From positions 372,001-436,000 of the forward strand of contig NZ_CP013650.1 of assembly GCF_001466725.1 (NCBI RefSeq): a DNA stretch of 64,000 nt, in the 5' to 3' direction. Positions 52,367 to 60,633 of this stretch are shown piece after piece; the stretch's first letter is position 1; every line of letters starts with the position of its first letter. The stretch comes from Lacimicrobium alkaliphilum. GTDB taxonomy: Bacteria; Pseudomonadota; Gammaproteobacteria; Enterobacterales; Alteromonadaceae. A program made the translations under genes and the position numbers. The notes beneath the pieces are model-generated. The model was not told the origin of the DNA and did no database searches. It was given only the letters and a program-made list of their open reading frames with translations.

Positions 52367-52979
52367 GGCAGAATATGTGTATCAGCAGGCAACAAGGGCA
52401 TAAAGCGCTGATACAGCGGCTGCATATCCATCGCTATTGTACCTTCGAAAAAAGCCTACGCGTGCTGCTGGTAATAGTCCAAAGACATCAATAAGTTTGG
52501 AAAAGTGATGTTAAGTCAGTACATTAGCAGAATTGGTGTGGGGATACAGTAGTGCTCAGCACTGCAATGAAAGAATAATGTTGTTAACAGTGCTTTGAGT
52601 GTAGTAGATACATTGGGTGATAATTTTGGTAGCTTACTTCAGAGTTGAGTACTGTTTTAGAGGACTAATTTTGACACATCCTCTACTATACAACGTGGTA
52701 TCACGGAAAATACGGAGCGGATAGAAAATTCAAGCCTTTGGGTGGTGGCGAAGCCGAGACAACAAGGTGGACGTTATCTTAATATCTGCCGATTTTTACA
52801 CAAAAAAATCTATTTGCTTTACAGCTAAAGCCTACTACGCCCCAAAAAGATATAGTTTACGGTTTGGCTTTTCTACTTATAGGTTAAATATTGGTGTTCT
52901 CGTCTTAGTCATAGATATGAATTACAATATAGACAGCGATATTTTTAAATAAGTCTTTAAAATTCTTGGCAATCTAAAT
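52367..52979. other. AT-rich left edge of the restriction island
   Basis: Base use becomes clearly AT-richer here and stays so to about 55.6 kb. Short reading frames exist but none has a supporting motif or ribosome site. I see no tRNA gene, attachment-site repeat or integrase. It may hold the promoter of the HAD-phosphatase gene. Confidence 0.5.
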
Positions 52980-53699
52980 ATGAATAACAAATTTCCTGCT
53001 ATTTGGTTTTTCGACATGGAAGGAACTCTTTTGAAGAAAGAGTATTCCCTTGATAATGGAAAAGTTGCACCGAGTGCTTGGACCGTTTTAGCAAGAAAAC
53101 TGGGAGAGCAATGCTACTTAGAAGAGGAGAAAACAAAAGATAGATGGTTGAATGGTGAGTACAGAGGCTATTTGGATTGGATGGCTGATACTGTAGAGAT
53201 CCATAAGAAATATGGATTGAGAAAAGAGCTGGTTGACCAAGTTGTCGAAGACGCAAAGCTTTATAACGGTGCTGAAGAACTCTTCAAATGGTTAAGAGAG
53301 AATAAAGCAATAACTGTTTTGATTACTGGAGGATTTAAAGCGCTAGCAGATAAAGTGCAACGAAAATTAAAGATCAATCATGCATTTAGTGGGTGTGAAT
53401 ACTTTTATGATGAAAATAACTTGGTTGAGTTTGCAAATTTACTCCCTTCAGATAATCAAGGGAAAGCAAGTTTTATGAGACAAGTTATCGAAGAGCATGG
53501 TGTAAGTTCTAAGGATTGTATTTTTATTGGTGATGGAATGAACGATATTTACTTGGCAAAAGAAGTTGGATTTTCAATAGCGTTTAATGCGCAGAATGAA
53601 TTGTCAGATATAGCGTCAGCGTCCATTAATCAAGGTCAGAACAAAGAAAACCTTTTGGAAATAAAAGAACTAATCTCTAGCTATTTTATTATTACTTGA
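52980..53699 (+). CDS. HAD-IB (SerB-like) phosphatase
   Basis: This 239-residue enzyme has HAD motif I IWFFDMEGTLLKK (nucleophile Asp12; the second Asp is Glu as in ThrH-like members), motif II LITGGFKAL near residue 113, a Lys before ASFMRQV, and motif IV FIGDGMNDIYLAKEVGFSIA near residue 181. The cap inserted after motif I places it in class IB, close to phosphoserine phosphatases. The substrate is unknown. It is AT-rich compared with the core genes and converges with the dCTP-deaminase-fold gene with an 7-bp gap. Confidence 0.85.
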   Translation: MNNKFPAIWFFDMEGTLLKKEYSLDNGKVAPSAWTVLARKLGEQCYLEEEKTKDRWLNGEYRGYLDWMADTVEIHKKYGLRKELVDQVVEDAKLYNGAEELFKWLRENKAITVLITGGFKALADKVQRKLKINHAFSGCEYFYDENNLVEFANLLPSDNQGKASFMRQVIEEHGVSSKDCIFIGDGMNDIYLAKEVGFSIAFNAQNELSDIASASINQGQNKENLLEIKELISSYFIIT

Positions 53700-53706
53700 T
53701 TGCTTT

Positions 53707-54462
53707 TTATTTTTTATTTTTTAGGTTTTCTATCTCAGTCTTTATTTTATTTATTTCGTCTTTATTAACTTGGAATTTGTCGTTTGTTACCTGTATCGCA
53801 ACTGAAACAACTATAGGTAGTATGGTCAGAAATGCTGCGAAAATAAATGATATGATGGCAAATTTTCTGTTGCTTATAAATCCCGCTTTATCAGTGAGAC
53901 TTTTATCTACTTCAGCTTTAATTTTACTCGGATCAAGAAAATGATATGGGAACTTTTTTAGGTCTGAAATTCTATATTCTTTATATTTTCTATATGAGTA
54001 TTTTCTTTTCTCAGAATTCGTTAATTCACCGGAATTTGTCATTTTATGAAATACAACTCTAAAGAATAAATGGTTATCTTGGTTATTGCTTAACTCTATA
54101 GATTCTCTTGATAAATTGGTCATTACTGTTGAAACTGGACCATCGAATCCCGGATCAATTATTCCAGTATTAAAAGAAAATAAACCCATTTGAGATAGTC
54201 TGTTCTTGAGAAAAACATATGCCACATGATTTTCAGGGACAACAACCCTCTCTCTAGATATTACACAAACTGTTTCTTGTGGCCTGATAATGTATTTTTC
54301 ACGACATTCTATAAAGTTGCTTTCCTCACTATCTTTCAAAAGTATTTCTTTTATTCCAAGATCAACACTTGCTTTTCCTCTATAGTCAAAAGGATTTAAC
54401 TTTTCGCCATTAAAATCAACTATGAAACCATCATTAACAGCATCGAAAGCTGACAATTGCAT
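53707..54462 (-). CDS. Membrane-anchored dCTP deaminase/dUTPase-fold protein
   Basis: Residues 1-145 of this 251-residue protein look like the trimeric dUTPase/Dcd fold: VPENHVAYVFLKNRLSQMGL then TGIIDPGFDGPVSTVMTNLS (residues 99-118). Compared with E. coli Dcd from memory, the SSLAR motif is NRLSQ and the catalytic Glu of VLEFYN is replaced, so deaminase activity is doubtful. Residues 201-225 form a TM helix (IISFIFAAFLTILPIVVSVA) and 226-251 a charged coiled-coil tail. It is the last gene after the EcoRII-like gene, with 8 bp between them, and may be part of that operon. A nucleotide-sensing defence role is possible. Confidence 0.75.
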   Translation of the reverse strand: MQLSAFDAVNDGFIVDFNGEKLNPFDYRGKASVDLGIKEILLKDSEESNFIECREKYIIRPQETVCVISRERVVVPENHVAYVFLKNRLSQMGLFSFNTGIIDPGFDGPVSTVMTNLSRESIELSNNQDNHLFFRVVFHKMTNSGELTNSEKRKYSYRKYKEYRISDLKKFPYHFLDPSKIKAEVDKSLTDKAGFISNRKFAIISFIFAAFLTILPIVVSVAIQVTNDKFQVNKDEINKIKTEIENLKNKK

Positions 54463-54470
54463 AAAAACCT

Positions 54471-55700
54471 CTACGAGTTAATTTTATCAATAAAGTTTTT
54501 AAGGCTCCATATATCGACACGTTGTTCTTCAGTATATGTATACTGAATTTTCGTGGGTATAATGAGCTTAACATTTAGAGACTTCATTTGTTCTGTTTGT
54601 TCTTTTGAAATAGAAGGTTCAAGAGTTATTAAGTGTTTCGTACTAATTCTTTGCGCTTCAGTGAGAACTTGTCGCCACCTGTCTTTACACGTCGTTTTTG
54701 CTGCAAGAGAAAATAATTTATCACGGTTAAACGAAGCGTCGAGATATGCATCTTGAGATGGGAATAAAAAATCAGGCTTGTGTTTTCCTTCTGTATAAAC
54801 ACCACATTCAAATTTCATTTTATTTCTTTCTAATATTTCCGTTATATGGTTCTCAAAGGCGTGACCCACTCTTGATTTTCGTCTGTTCTGTACACTCAAT
54901 GAAAATTTAATGAATTCATCAACATCATGTCCTGACTTACCGAAGCCACTTTTTAATCGTTCCGAAACTATATGTCGCTCTTGGATTCGGAAAAGCTTCT
55001 CTTCATAATCCATCCAACTGAGTAAAGCCTCGTCAGGTTCATCAATAGCTGAAATCTTGTCGTTTAAAAACTGCCTGGCAAAATCTGAGAACACTTTAGT
55101 TTTTGGAAATGTAGAACCGAACTTTTCAAGCATTTTATCCAGCAGTTGAGTATCTGATACTGATTTTGCATAGAATTCGACACCAAGCTCAGCCAGCATC
55201 AACCGTATTGGTGCAACTAGAGCCGCTTCTTCAATATAGATTGGTCTAAGCTTGTTATCGGTCGTTGCTGAAATTGAACCAAAGATACTACGAAGTTGGA
55301 GTTCAGCATCACTATCCGGCGGAGTCACGACAATCAACAGGCCGTTGTATCGGGTGAGCGCTATCAGAAAAAAATCGCCTTGACGAAACATATTCGTGAC
55401 ATCATTACTTCGGTAATATAGGCGATACTCAGCGGTTCGATGTGGTTTATTATATCTTGTGTCATACCACGACATTACATCTTCACAAATTAAAGGGTCA
55501 GTTGAATCATCTCCTATGTATACTATAGTGGCCGGGAAAGACCATTTATTTCCATCTTCCGGGTAGCCTAGCAGGTCAGCAATTCCCGCCTTCTTTAGCC
55601 CTCCAATCTCATGTTGGTTCGATTTAACAGGCTCTGCGTCAACAGCTGTAAGGTATTTTTCCGCAGCAGCGACAAAAATATCGCTTAGTTTCTCGAACAT
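54471..55700 (-). CDS. EcoRII-type restriction endonuclease
   Basis: This 409-residue protein has the EcoRII C-terminal catalytic domain: VQNRRKSRVGHAFENHI, TEGKHKPDFLFPSQDAY and KTTCKDRWRQVLTEAQRI (around residues 335-352), which correspond block by block to EcoRII (NRRKSRAGKSLELH, TEGNKKPDFLFPSAGAYHD, KTTCKDRWRQ). The N-terminal 200 residues fit the effector-binding domain in position but are diverged. EcoRII cuts at CCWGG and needs a second site. The partner Dcm-type methylase agrees with that specificity. The ATG at 55700 lies inside vsr, a 62-bp overlap. Confidence 0.88.
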   Translation of the reverse strand: MFEKLSDIFVAAAEKYLTAVDAEPVKSNQHEIGGLKKAGIADLLGYPEDGNKWSFPATIVYIGDDSTDPLICEDVMSWYDTRYNKPHRTAEYRLYYRSNDVTNMFRQGDFFLIALTRYNGLLIVVTPPDSDAELQLRSIFGSISATTDNKLRPIYIEEAALVAPIRLMLAELGVEFYAKSVSDTQLLDKMLEKFGSTFPKTKVFSDFARQFLNDKISAIDEPDEALLSWMDYEEKLFRIQERHIVSERLKSGFGKSGHDVDEFIKFSLSVQNRRKSRVGHAFENHITEILERNKMKFECGVYTEGKHKPDFLFPSQDAYLDASFNRDKLFSLAAKTTCKDRWRQVLTEAQRISTKHLITLEPSISKEQTEQMKSLNVKLIIPTKIQYTYTEEQRVDIWSLKNFIDKINS

Positions 55701-56160
55701 CAGTAAATCCTTCAGTGTCAGCCACTGCTACCTGATCACCAGCAACAAGCCATTCTTGAATATTTGTAAGTAGCTTATCAGGCTGTAATCTATCTTTTCC
55801 TTTTAAAGCACATTCCCATACTATCAATACCCTATAGTTTTTATCCAGTAGAAATTGTAAGTTACGTTTGTCGCGCTCAACATTACCGGAAAGTTTGTCC
55901 TGCCAAAATTTTTTCCGGCTCGATGGTAGTTTAAATAGATAGCAGCCATGTGAATGCCAAAAGCATCCATTCACTAAGACAGCAGCGTTGTATTTGGGTA
56001 AGTAGATATCGGGTTTGGCGGGTAAGTTTGGGGGGGCAATACGATAACGAAAACCAAGTTTGTGGAGACATTTGCGAAGCCAGATTTCAGGCTTAGTATC
56101 ACGCCCCCGGATAGCCCGCATGTTTTTACTGCGGACTGCGGGGGAATGAACATCAGCCAT
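55639..56160 (-). CDS. vsr: Very short patch repair endonuclease Vsr
   Basis: This 173-residue enzyme nicks 5' of T in T:G mismatches that arise by deamination of 5-methylcytosine at CCWGG sites. It shows KNMRAIRGRDTKPEIWLRK, PAKPDIYLPKYNAAVLVNGC (catalytic Asp) and FWHSHGCYLFKLPSSRKKFW (zinc and catalytic His). It starts 3 bp after the dcm stop and its 3' end overlaps the restriction gene, so the three genes form one operon. Confidence 0.95.
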   Translation of the reverse strand: MADVHSPAVRSKNMRAIRGRDTKPEIWLRKCLHKLGFRYRIAPPNLPAKPDIYLPKYNAAVLVNGCFWHSHGCYLFKLPSSRKKFWQDKLSGNVERDKRNLQFLLDKNYRVLIVWECALKGKDRLQPDKLLTNIQEWLVAGDQVAVADTEGFTDVRETKRYFCRCCGKIPYSC

Positions 56161-56163
56161 AGA

Positions 56164-57558
56164 TCAGGCGACCGCCCTTTGATTTTGTCTTGCAATTGCC
56201 TGAAGAATCCTGTCCTTCATTAATTTTGCTACAGACTGAAAAACCGGTACAACAACTGAGTTACCAAATTGTTTGTAAGCCTGCGTATCAGAAACCGGGA
56301 TGCTGAAGGTTTCTTCACTAGGTTTACTAAACCCCATCAGCCGGGCACACTCTGTCGGGGTTAGTCTGCGAGGCCTGCGCTCCATATTGGTCGGATCGTT
56401 AAAGTCCTTATTAAAATCCCAGCCCCGGTCCACCAGAATTTCAGAGCCATCTTTGTAGTAGCGTGCTGACAGGGTTCTGGTAACAGGTGTGTTCTCATTG
56501 ACCAGCCCAAAACCAAAGCCATTGCCTGCTGCTTTATGTTTGGCCGCATACTCATAAAGGTATTGCCACAGCCTTGGAGTGAGAACGTAATTTGCTGGGT
56601 ATTTTTCATCAAGAATATCACCCAGTTTAGGTGTTTTTTCCGGCATCAGTCTGGTGATATCTTTGAGTGTAAAACCGTTATGAACGTCCAGATCTTTGCG
56701 AAAGCCGACCAGTACAATACGCTCCCGGTGCTGAGGCAGCCAGTGTCGGCCATCAATTACCTTCGGATCGCTGGCACCGCTTACGTCGCTGTCGGCTACC
56801 CAGTAACCCAGTTCATCCAGTGTTTCCATTATAACTTTGAAGGTCTTTCCCTTGTCGTGGCTTTTCAGGTTTTTCACGTTTTCCAGTACGAACGCAGCAG
56901 GTTTTTTTGCGGCAATAATACGAGCCACGTCAAAAAACAGGGTTCCCTGTGTTTTGCATTCGAAGCCATGAGCACGACCCAGCGCATTTTTCTTCGACAC
57001 GCCTGCAATAGAAAAGGGCTGGCAGGGAAAACCGGCCAGTAAAACATCATGATCCGGGATTGATTTATCTATGTTCTGATAAGCTTCGTCTTCACTAATG
57101 TCTTCTCTGTCACTCAGTGTTACATCACGGATATCTTCGTTAAACTTATGATAATCGCTGTTACATGCATAGTTGGCTTTATAGGTTCTTACTGCATACT
57201 TGTTCCACTCGCTGGTAAACACACACAGACCGTTCTGGTCTTCGAATCCCTTGCGGATTCCTCCAATGCCAGCGAACAAATCAATAAAGCGGAAGTCCGC
57301 CGTATCCGGTGTTACTTTTTCTTCGGGAAATAGCTTCTGCAGATGTTTAAACTCAGCAACATTCAGTGAAGGATTTGCCTTTCCTTTAAGCCATCGGTTG
57401 ATTGTCTCACGGCACCAGTGGCCCGGTGAAAACTCATTCAGGTATTCACCAATAAATTTCTGATCATAAATCTCAAGCAGTTTTTCTATGAGCTCCCTGC
57501 CGGATCTATCTTCTGTAGATTGTATTTCCAAGGCTAATTGCTCCATGATTACCCCCAT
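56164..57558 (-). CDS. dcm: Dcm-type DNA (cytosine-5) methyltransferase
   Basis: This 464-residue methylase aligns with E. coli Dcm through [18 protein letters not shown] (motif I), [20 protein letters not shown] (motif IV with the catalytic Cys), [18 protein letters not shown] (motif VI), [17 protein letters not shown] (motif VIII), [20 protein letters not shown] and the closing [11 protein letters not shown]. It should methylate the inner C of CCWGG. An N-terminal helical region with [17 protein letters not shown] resembles an HTH, as in methylases that repress their own genes. The first ATG is at 57558; one at 57546 is possible. Confidence 0.95.
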   Translation of the reverse strand: MGVIMEQLALEIQSTEDRSGRELIEKLLEIYDQKFIGEYLNEFSPGHWCRETINRWLKGKANPSLNVAEFKHLQKLFPEEKVTPDTADFRFIDLFAGIGGIRKGFEDQNGLCVFTSEWNKYAVRTYKANYACNSDYHKFNEDIRDVTLSDREDISEDEAYQNIDKSIPDHDVLLAGFPCQPFSIAGVSKKNALGRAHGFECKTQGTLFFDVARIIAAKKPAAFVLENVKNLKSHDKGKTFKVIMETLDELGYWVADSDVSGASDPKVIDGRHWLPQHRERIVLVGFRKDLDVHNGFTLKDITRLMPEKTPKLGDILDEKYPANYVLTPRLWQYLYEYAAKHKAAGNGFGFGLVNENTPVTRTLSARYYKDGSEILVDRGWDFNKDFNDPTNMERRPRRLTPTECARLMGFSKPSEETFSIPVSDTQAYKQFGNSVVVPVFQSVAKLMKDRILQAIARQNQRAVA

Positions 57559-57565
57559 TTAAAGG

Positions 57566-57600
57566 GGAAGAATGAGTGACCAATCATCACTCATTCTTCC
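57566..57600 (-). promoter_or_regulatory. Large dyad upstream of the dcm-vsr-R operon
   Basis: GGAAGAATGAGTGA (57566-57579) and TCACTCATTCTTCC (57587-57600) are perfect 14-bp arms around a 7-bp spacer, 8 bp upstream of the first dcm ATG. It is in the position of an operator at which the methylase N-terminal HTH could repress the operon. No separate C protein is encoded. Confidence 0.6.
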
Positions 57601-58068
57601 CTATGTGTCAAACAGTTAATCTGTATATATGTACAGTATTTTTAAGTATGGATGTTTTCCCGTAAGAGGCAAGTCTGAACTGTTGTCTGGGATTGAATTT
57701 GTGTCAGTTTTAGCCAGGAGCAAATCAATGCCATTGCTTATCAGGTGGCTCAACGCGCGGTACAGGGCGAGCGGGATAAGTGAATTTGCCATGTGGGTGG
57801 AATTTTACGTTGTAGTTGCCTGATAGAGATTCCGGCTAAAAACATGCCGGAAAGACGGGGGGGACCGCAATGACGGAGCGTTGATTTGTCGGAATGAATT
57901 CCGACCTACAGCAAGGCGAATGAATTCACCCCTACAAGGTGCTGGGCATGCCCGCCTTCGCGGGAATGACAGGGAGTGGTTTATCGTTGAGTTCCGTTAT
58001 CGTCGTACTGCCCCTTTTATTGCCTGATAGGATATCTGCTTCTAAACAGGGTCTGTCAGGGGAAAATA
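57601..58068. other. Spacer with palindromes at the right edge of the island
   Basis: GTCGGAATGAATTCCGACCT plus AC (57888-57909) and GGCGAATGAATTCACCCCTA plus C (57915-57935) are minus-strand second-family palindromes. Elements ending in CCGGAAAGACGG and CGGGAATGACAGG are also present. No gene is convincing between the dcm promoter and the next gene. Confidence 0.6.
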
Positions 58069-58839
58069 ATGAATCATCAATCTGTAGAGCGCTTTAACGC
58101 ATTGCACCAGGGCGAAAAGCCACTGGTGCTGGTGAATATCTGGGATGCCGCCGGGGCGGCGTTGTTGCAGAAGCAGGGCGCGCAGGCGCTGGCTACCAGC
58201 AGTGCATCACTGGCCTGGTCGCTGGGTTACGCTGATGGCGGTACGTTGCCGGTGGCTGAGTTATTGGCAGCGGTGGGCCGGATTATGCGGGTTTGCCGGG
58301 TGCCGCTGAGTGTGGATATTGAGCAGGGCTACAATGATAACCCGGTTGAAGTGGCGGCGCTGGCTAAGCAGTTGGCTGAACTGGGGGTGGCAGGTATCAA
58401 TCTGGAAGACGGTAGCAGCAGCGCTGAATTGCTGGTGGAGAAAATCGGCGCTATCCGTTCAGCGCTGGGGCCTGGGCTGTTTATCAATGCGCGTACCGAT
58501 GTATACCTGCGCAATCTGGCCCAAGGTGAGGCGGCCGTGGCTGAAACCCGTCGGCGTTTGTTGGCCTATCAGCAGGCCGGCGCCGATGGCGGTTTTATTC
58601 CCGGGCTGGATGACGAGGGCGTGGCGGCGCGACTGGCAGCGGCGGTATCGATGCCGCTGAATCTGATGGTGTCAGCTGAGGCCAAAACAATCAGCGCTTT
58701 GTCGGCCTGCGGTATCTGCCGTTTCAGCATGGGGCCTGCGCCCTTTCTGGTGGCCTACGGGGCAGTGCTAGGATGGGCCGGTTTTGATGAGGCGTTTGCA
58801 GCACTGGATTACGGGCAGGTAAACGCGTTGTTTGATTGA
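58069..58839 (+). CDS. Isocitrate lyase/PEP mutase family protein
   Basis: This 256-residue protein has the family's TIM-barrel motifs: VNIWDAAGAALLQKQGAQAL near the N-terminus, PLSVDIEQGYNDNP near residue 84, GINLEDGSS near residue 112 and FINARTDVYLR near residue 143. Members cleave or form C-C or P-C bonds next to a carboxylate (methylisocitrate lyase, oxaloacetase, PEP mutase). The Cys-containing KKCGH-type loop of true isocitrate lyases is absent, so this is a small unassigned subgroup. No pathway partners are nearby. Confidence 0.85.
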   Translation: MNHQSVERFNALHQGEKPLVLVNIWDAAGAALLQKQGAQALATSSASLAWSLGYADGGTLPVAELLAAVGRIMRVCRVPLSVDIEQGYNDNPVEVAALAKQLAELGVAGINLEDGSSSAELLVEKIGAIRSALGPGLFINARTDVYLRNLAQGEAAVAETRRRLLAYQQAGADGGFIPGLDDEGVAARLAAAVSMPLNLMVSAEAKTISALSACGICRFSMGPAPFLVAYGAVLGWAGFDEAFAALDYGQVNALFD

Positions 58840-58875
58840 TTGGATGAGGTGAGGCGGGGAGGGTAGGCTTTTTTG

Positions 58876-58942
58876 CAGGGTCGAATTTATTCGACCAACA
58901 TTGACCAGACCAATCATCAAGGCCGAATAAATTCGGCCCTAC
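58876..58942. repeat. Inverted pair of second-family palindromes
   Basis: CAGGGTCGAATTTATTCGAC plus C (58876-58896) and GGCCGAATAAATTCGGCCCT plus AC (58921-58942) have different but perfectly paired stems. The left copy lost its GTAG head (GCAG); the right copy keeps it. Confidence 0.65.
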
Positions 58943-58964
58943 ACGCCAGCGAAGGGCGCTGGAT

Positions 58965-59043
58965 TTCCGTCATACCGTCCATCCATGGACATCGGCGAAA
59001 AAACGTTCCCGACATTTCCGCCATACCGTCCATCCATGGACAT
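58965..59043. repeat. Two direct repeats downstream of hipA
   Basis: TTCCGTCATACCGTCCATCC then ATGGACAT occurs at 58965-58992 and again with one mismatch at 59016-59043, a 51-bp period. Each copy contains the palindrome TCCATCCATGGA-like core CCATGG. The second ends 11 bp before the hipA stop. Confidence 0.8.
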
Positions 59044-59054
59044 AAAGCTGTGGC

Positions 59055-60305
59055 CTACATAAAACAAAAGGGGTTAAGGAATTGCCTGCCCCATAATAAC
59101 TTACGGTCTGTTTTGCTAAGCCGGGCTTCATCACAAACGGCATGCCAGTGCGTTTCAATGATCGATTGCTGATGTTCAGATATTTCTTTTGCGTCTTCCT
59201 GGCTTAACAGGAAATTGTGCGCTGTTTCCAGACAGGTTGTTAACTGGCTAAGCCTGTTGTTGCCGCAGATCAGCATCGCCTGAACAGCTTCATTTCCTGT
59301 TCGCCCCTGTGGGCAGATATCATAGGCGGGTGTCAACGTCAGTTGTCTGCCATTCCAGAAAGCAGCATGATTTCTGGCGTGATCATCGTTATTGCCGCAC
59401 AGAATATTAAAGGTTAACCGGGAAAACAGTTCGCGCAGTGTGGTCTTAGGGTCAGTGAACCGATGGCGGATGAGCTCAGCCAGTTTTTCATAGCTGGCAT
59501 ACCTTGCCATCATTTCGTCCAGTTCAAATAACGTCAGCGCGGATACCAGCGATTTGCGCATCCAGCCATGGGCTGTCTGTTGGCGGTCAAACCTCTCAAT
59601 CAACAACACGTCTTTACCGGCCGATTGGGTGAGGCGTACCGGAGCCACATCAAGTCCGGCCAGCTTAGCCAGCCGCATGGCAATGAACTCGGCTTTTACC
59701 ACGCTGTAGAGGTCAGTGCTGGCAGAGAATTTGGCAATGTACTTCACACCCTTTTCTTCGATCAGGGCCTTAGGGCGAGCGCCACCAATGGAGCTGCCAT
59801 GAAAGAGCGCCTGATCAAGCTCAGGCGTTAAGGGTATACCTTTTTCAACACGCTCAGCGGATTCAAGCAGTTCTTCCATGCTGGCGTTTTGGGCAGTTCT
59901 GGGTATGTACTCAGTAGGAGAGCGTTGAAAATCCAGGGCGCCAATTCTGTCAGAGCCCGATTCCAGTAAATAGGTTAACTCATCGAATTGGGCGGTATCT
60001 GCTTTGGCCCCCTGGCGGCCAAGCTTTTGGTTAATGATTACCCTGCGCCCCCACGCATCCGGCGCACTGTCGCGGATACAGCCTGGCATGCTGAGCCCCT
60101 CGGGCAATGGGAGTATGCCCGGCCTTAAAGGCAGCTCCGGCGCGTAGATGGGTATTGCGTTTTCGGTACGCTGAAGATAGCTCTTACCATAGTTGAACAG
60201 CAACTTGTTGCCATCTGCTTCCAGTCTTCCGGCAACAACAGGTTCGGTTTCACCAGGGAGCCATATCCAGACGAAGGCTTCTTTGTACCGGGTATCAGAA
60301 GTCAT
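59055..60305 (-). CDS. hipA: HipA-family Ser/Thr kinase toxin
   Basis: This 416-residue protein has the HipA layout: an N-terminal subdomain, the Gly-rich loop GSSIGGARPKALIEEKG near residue 168, VLLIERFDRQQ, and the catalytic block NILCGNNDDHARNHAAFW with Asp in NDDH, then LTPAYDICP. HipA kinases phosphorylate tRNA synthetases and cause dormancy. The gene overlaps hipB by 11 bp. Length (416) is close to E. coli HipA (440). Kinase residues are intact. Confidence 0.92.
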   Translation of the reverse strand: MTSDTRYKEAFVWIWLPGETEPVVAGRLEADGNKLLFNYGKSYLQRTENAIPIYAPELPLRPGILPLPEGLSMPGCIRDSAPDAWGRRVIINQKLGRQGAKADTAQFDELTYLLESGSDRIGALDFQRSPTEYIPRTAQNASMEELLESAERVEKGIPLTPELDQALFHGSSIGGARPKALIEEKGVKYIAKFSASTDLYSVVKAEFIAMRLAKLAGLDVAPVRLTQSAGKDVLLIERFDRQQTAHGWMRKSLVSALTLFELDEMMARYASYEKLAELIRHRFTDPKTTLRELFSRLTFNILCGNNDDHARNHAAFWNGRQLTLTPAYDICPQGRTGNEAVQAMLICGNNRLSQLTTCLETAHNFLLSQEDAKEISEHQQSIIETHWHAVCDEARLSKTDRKLLWGRQFLNPFCFM

Positions 60306-60633
60306 CCATCACTACCTTATTTGGCTTACGCGCCTTTTGGGGCAGCAAAGTGAGCTTATCTTCAACTTGCTTTATGTGCATTGCCAGCCTGCCTGGCTCT
60401 GCGTTAAAGAGATTTACCCCAACAATATGCGCAACTTCAAAGGTGGCACCTATTTCGCATTTTGGGTCGGCCTTTTCGATGCGCTGAAGCATGCCTCTGG
60501 AAATGCCTGCCCGATCGGCCACCTCCTGTGCACTCATTCTGTTTTCCAGGCGGGATGCACGGATTAACCCCGCGAGCAGTGTCAACGCTTCTGCGGTGAC
60601 GTCAGAGTAGGTTCTTACGACGGACTTAGGCAT
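60295..60633 (-). CDS. hipB: HipB-type antitoxin and repressor
   Basis: This 112-residue protein has an XRE HTH: ENRMSAQEVADRAGISRGML followed by QRIEKADPKCEIGATFEVA. The C-terminus is basic and extends about 25 residues beyond the HTH. It should bind HipA and repress the operon through sites in the upstream spacer. It is encoded first, the usual HipBA order. Confidence 0.88.
   Translation of the reverse strand: MPKSVVRTYSDVTAEALTLLAGLIRASRLENRMSAQEVADRAGISRGMLQRIEKADPKCEIGATFEVAHIVGVNLFNAEPGRLAMHIKQVEDKLTLLPQKARKPNKVVMDDF

Noticed and set aside
52767..52952. 61-residue plus-strand frame at the left edge of the island
   Set aside because: There is no ribosome site, domain or conserved-looking segment, and the region is AT-rich, where chance frames differ little from real short ones.
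52367..57900. Integrative element with attachment sites around the restriction island
   Set aside because: I found no integrase, tRNA gene or direct repeats at the edges.
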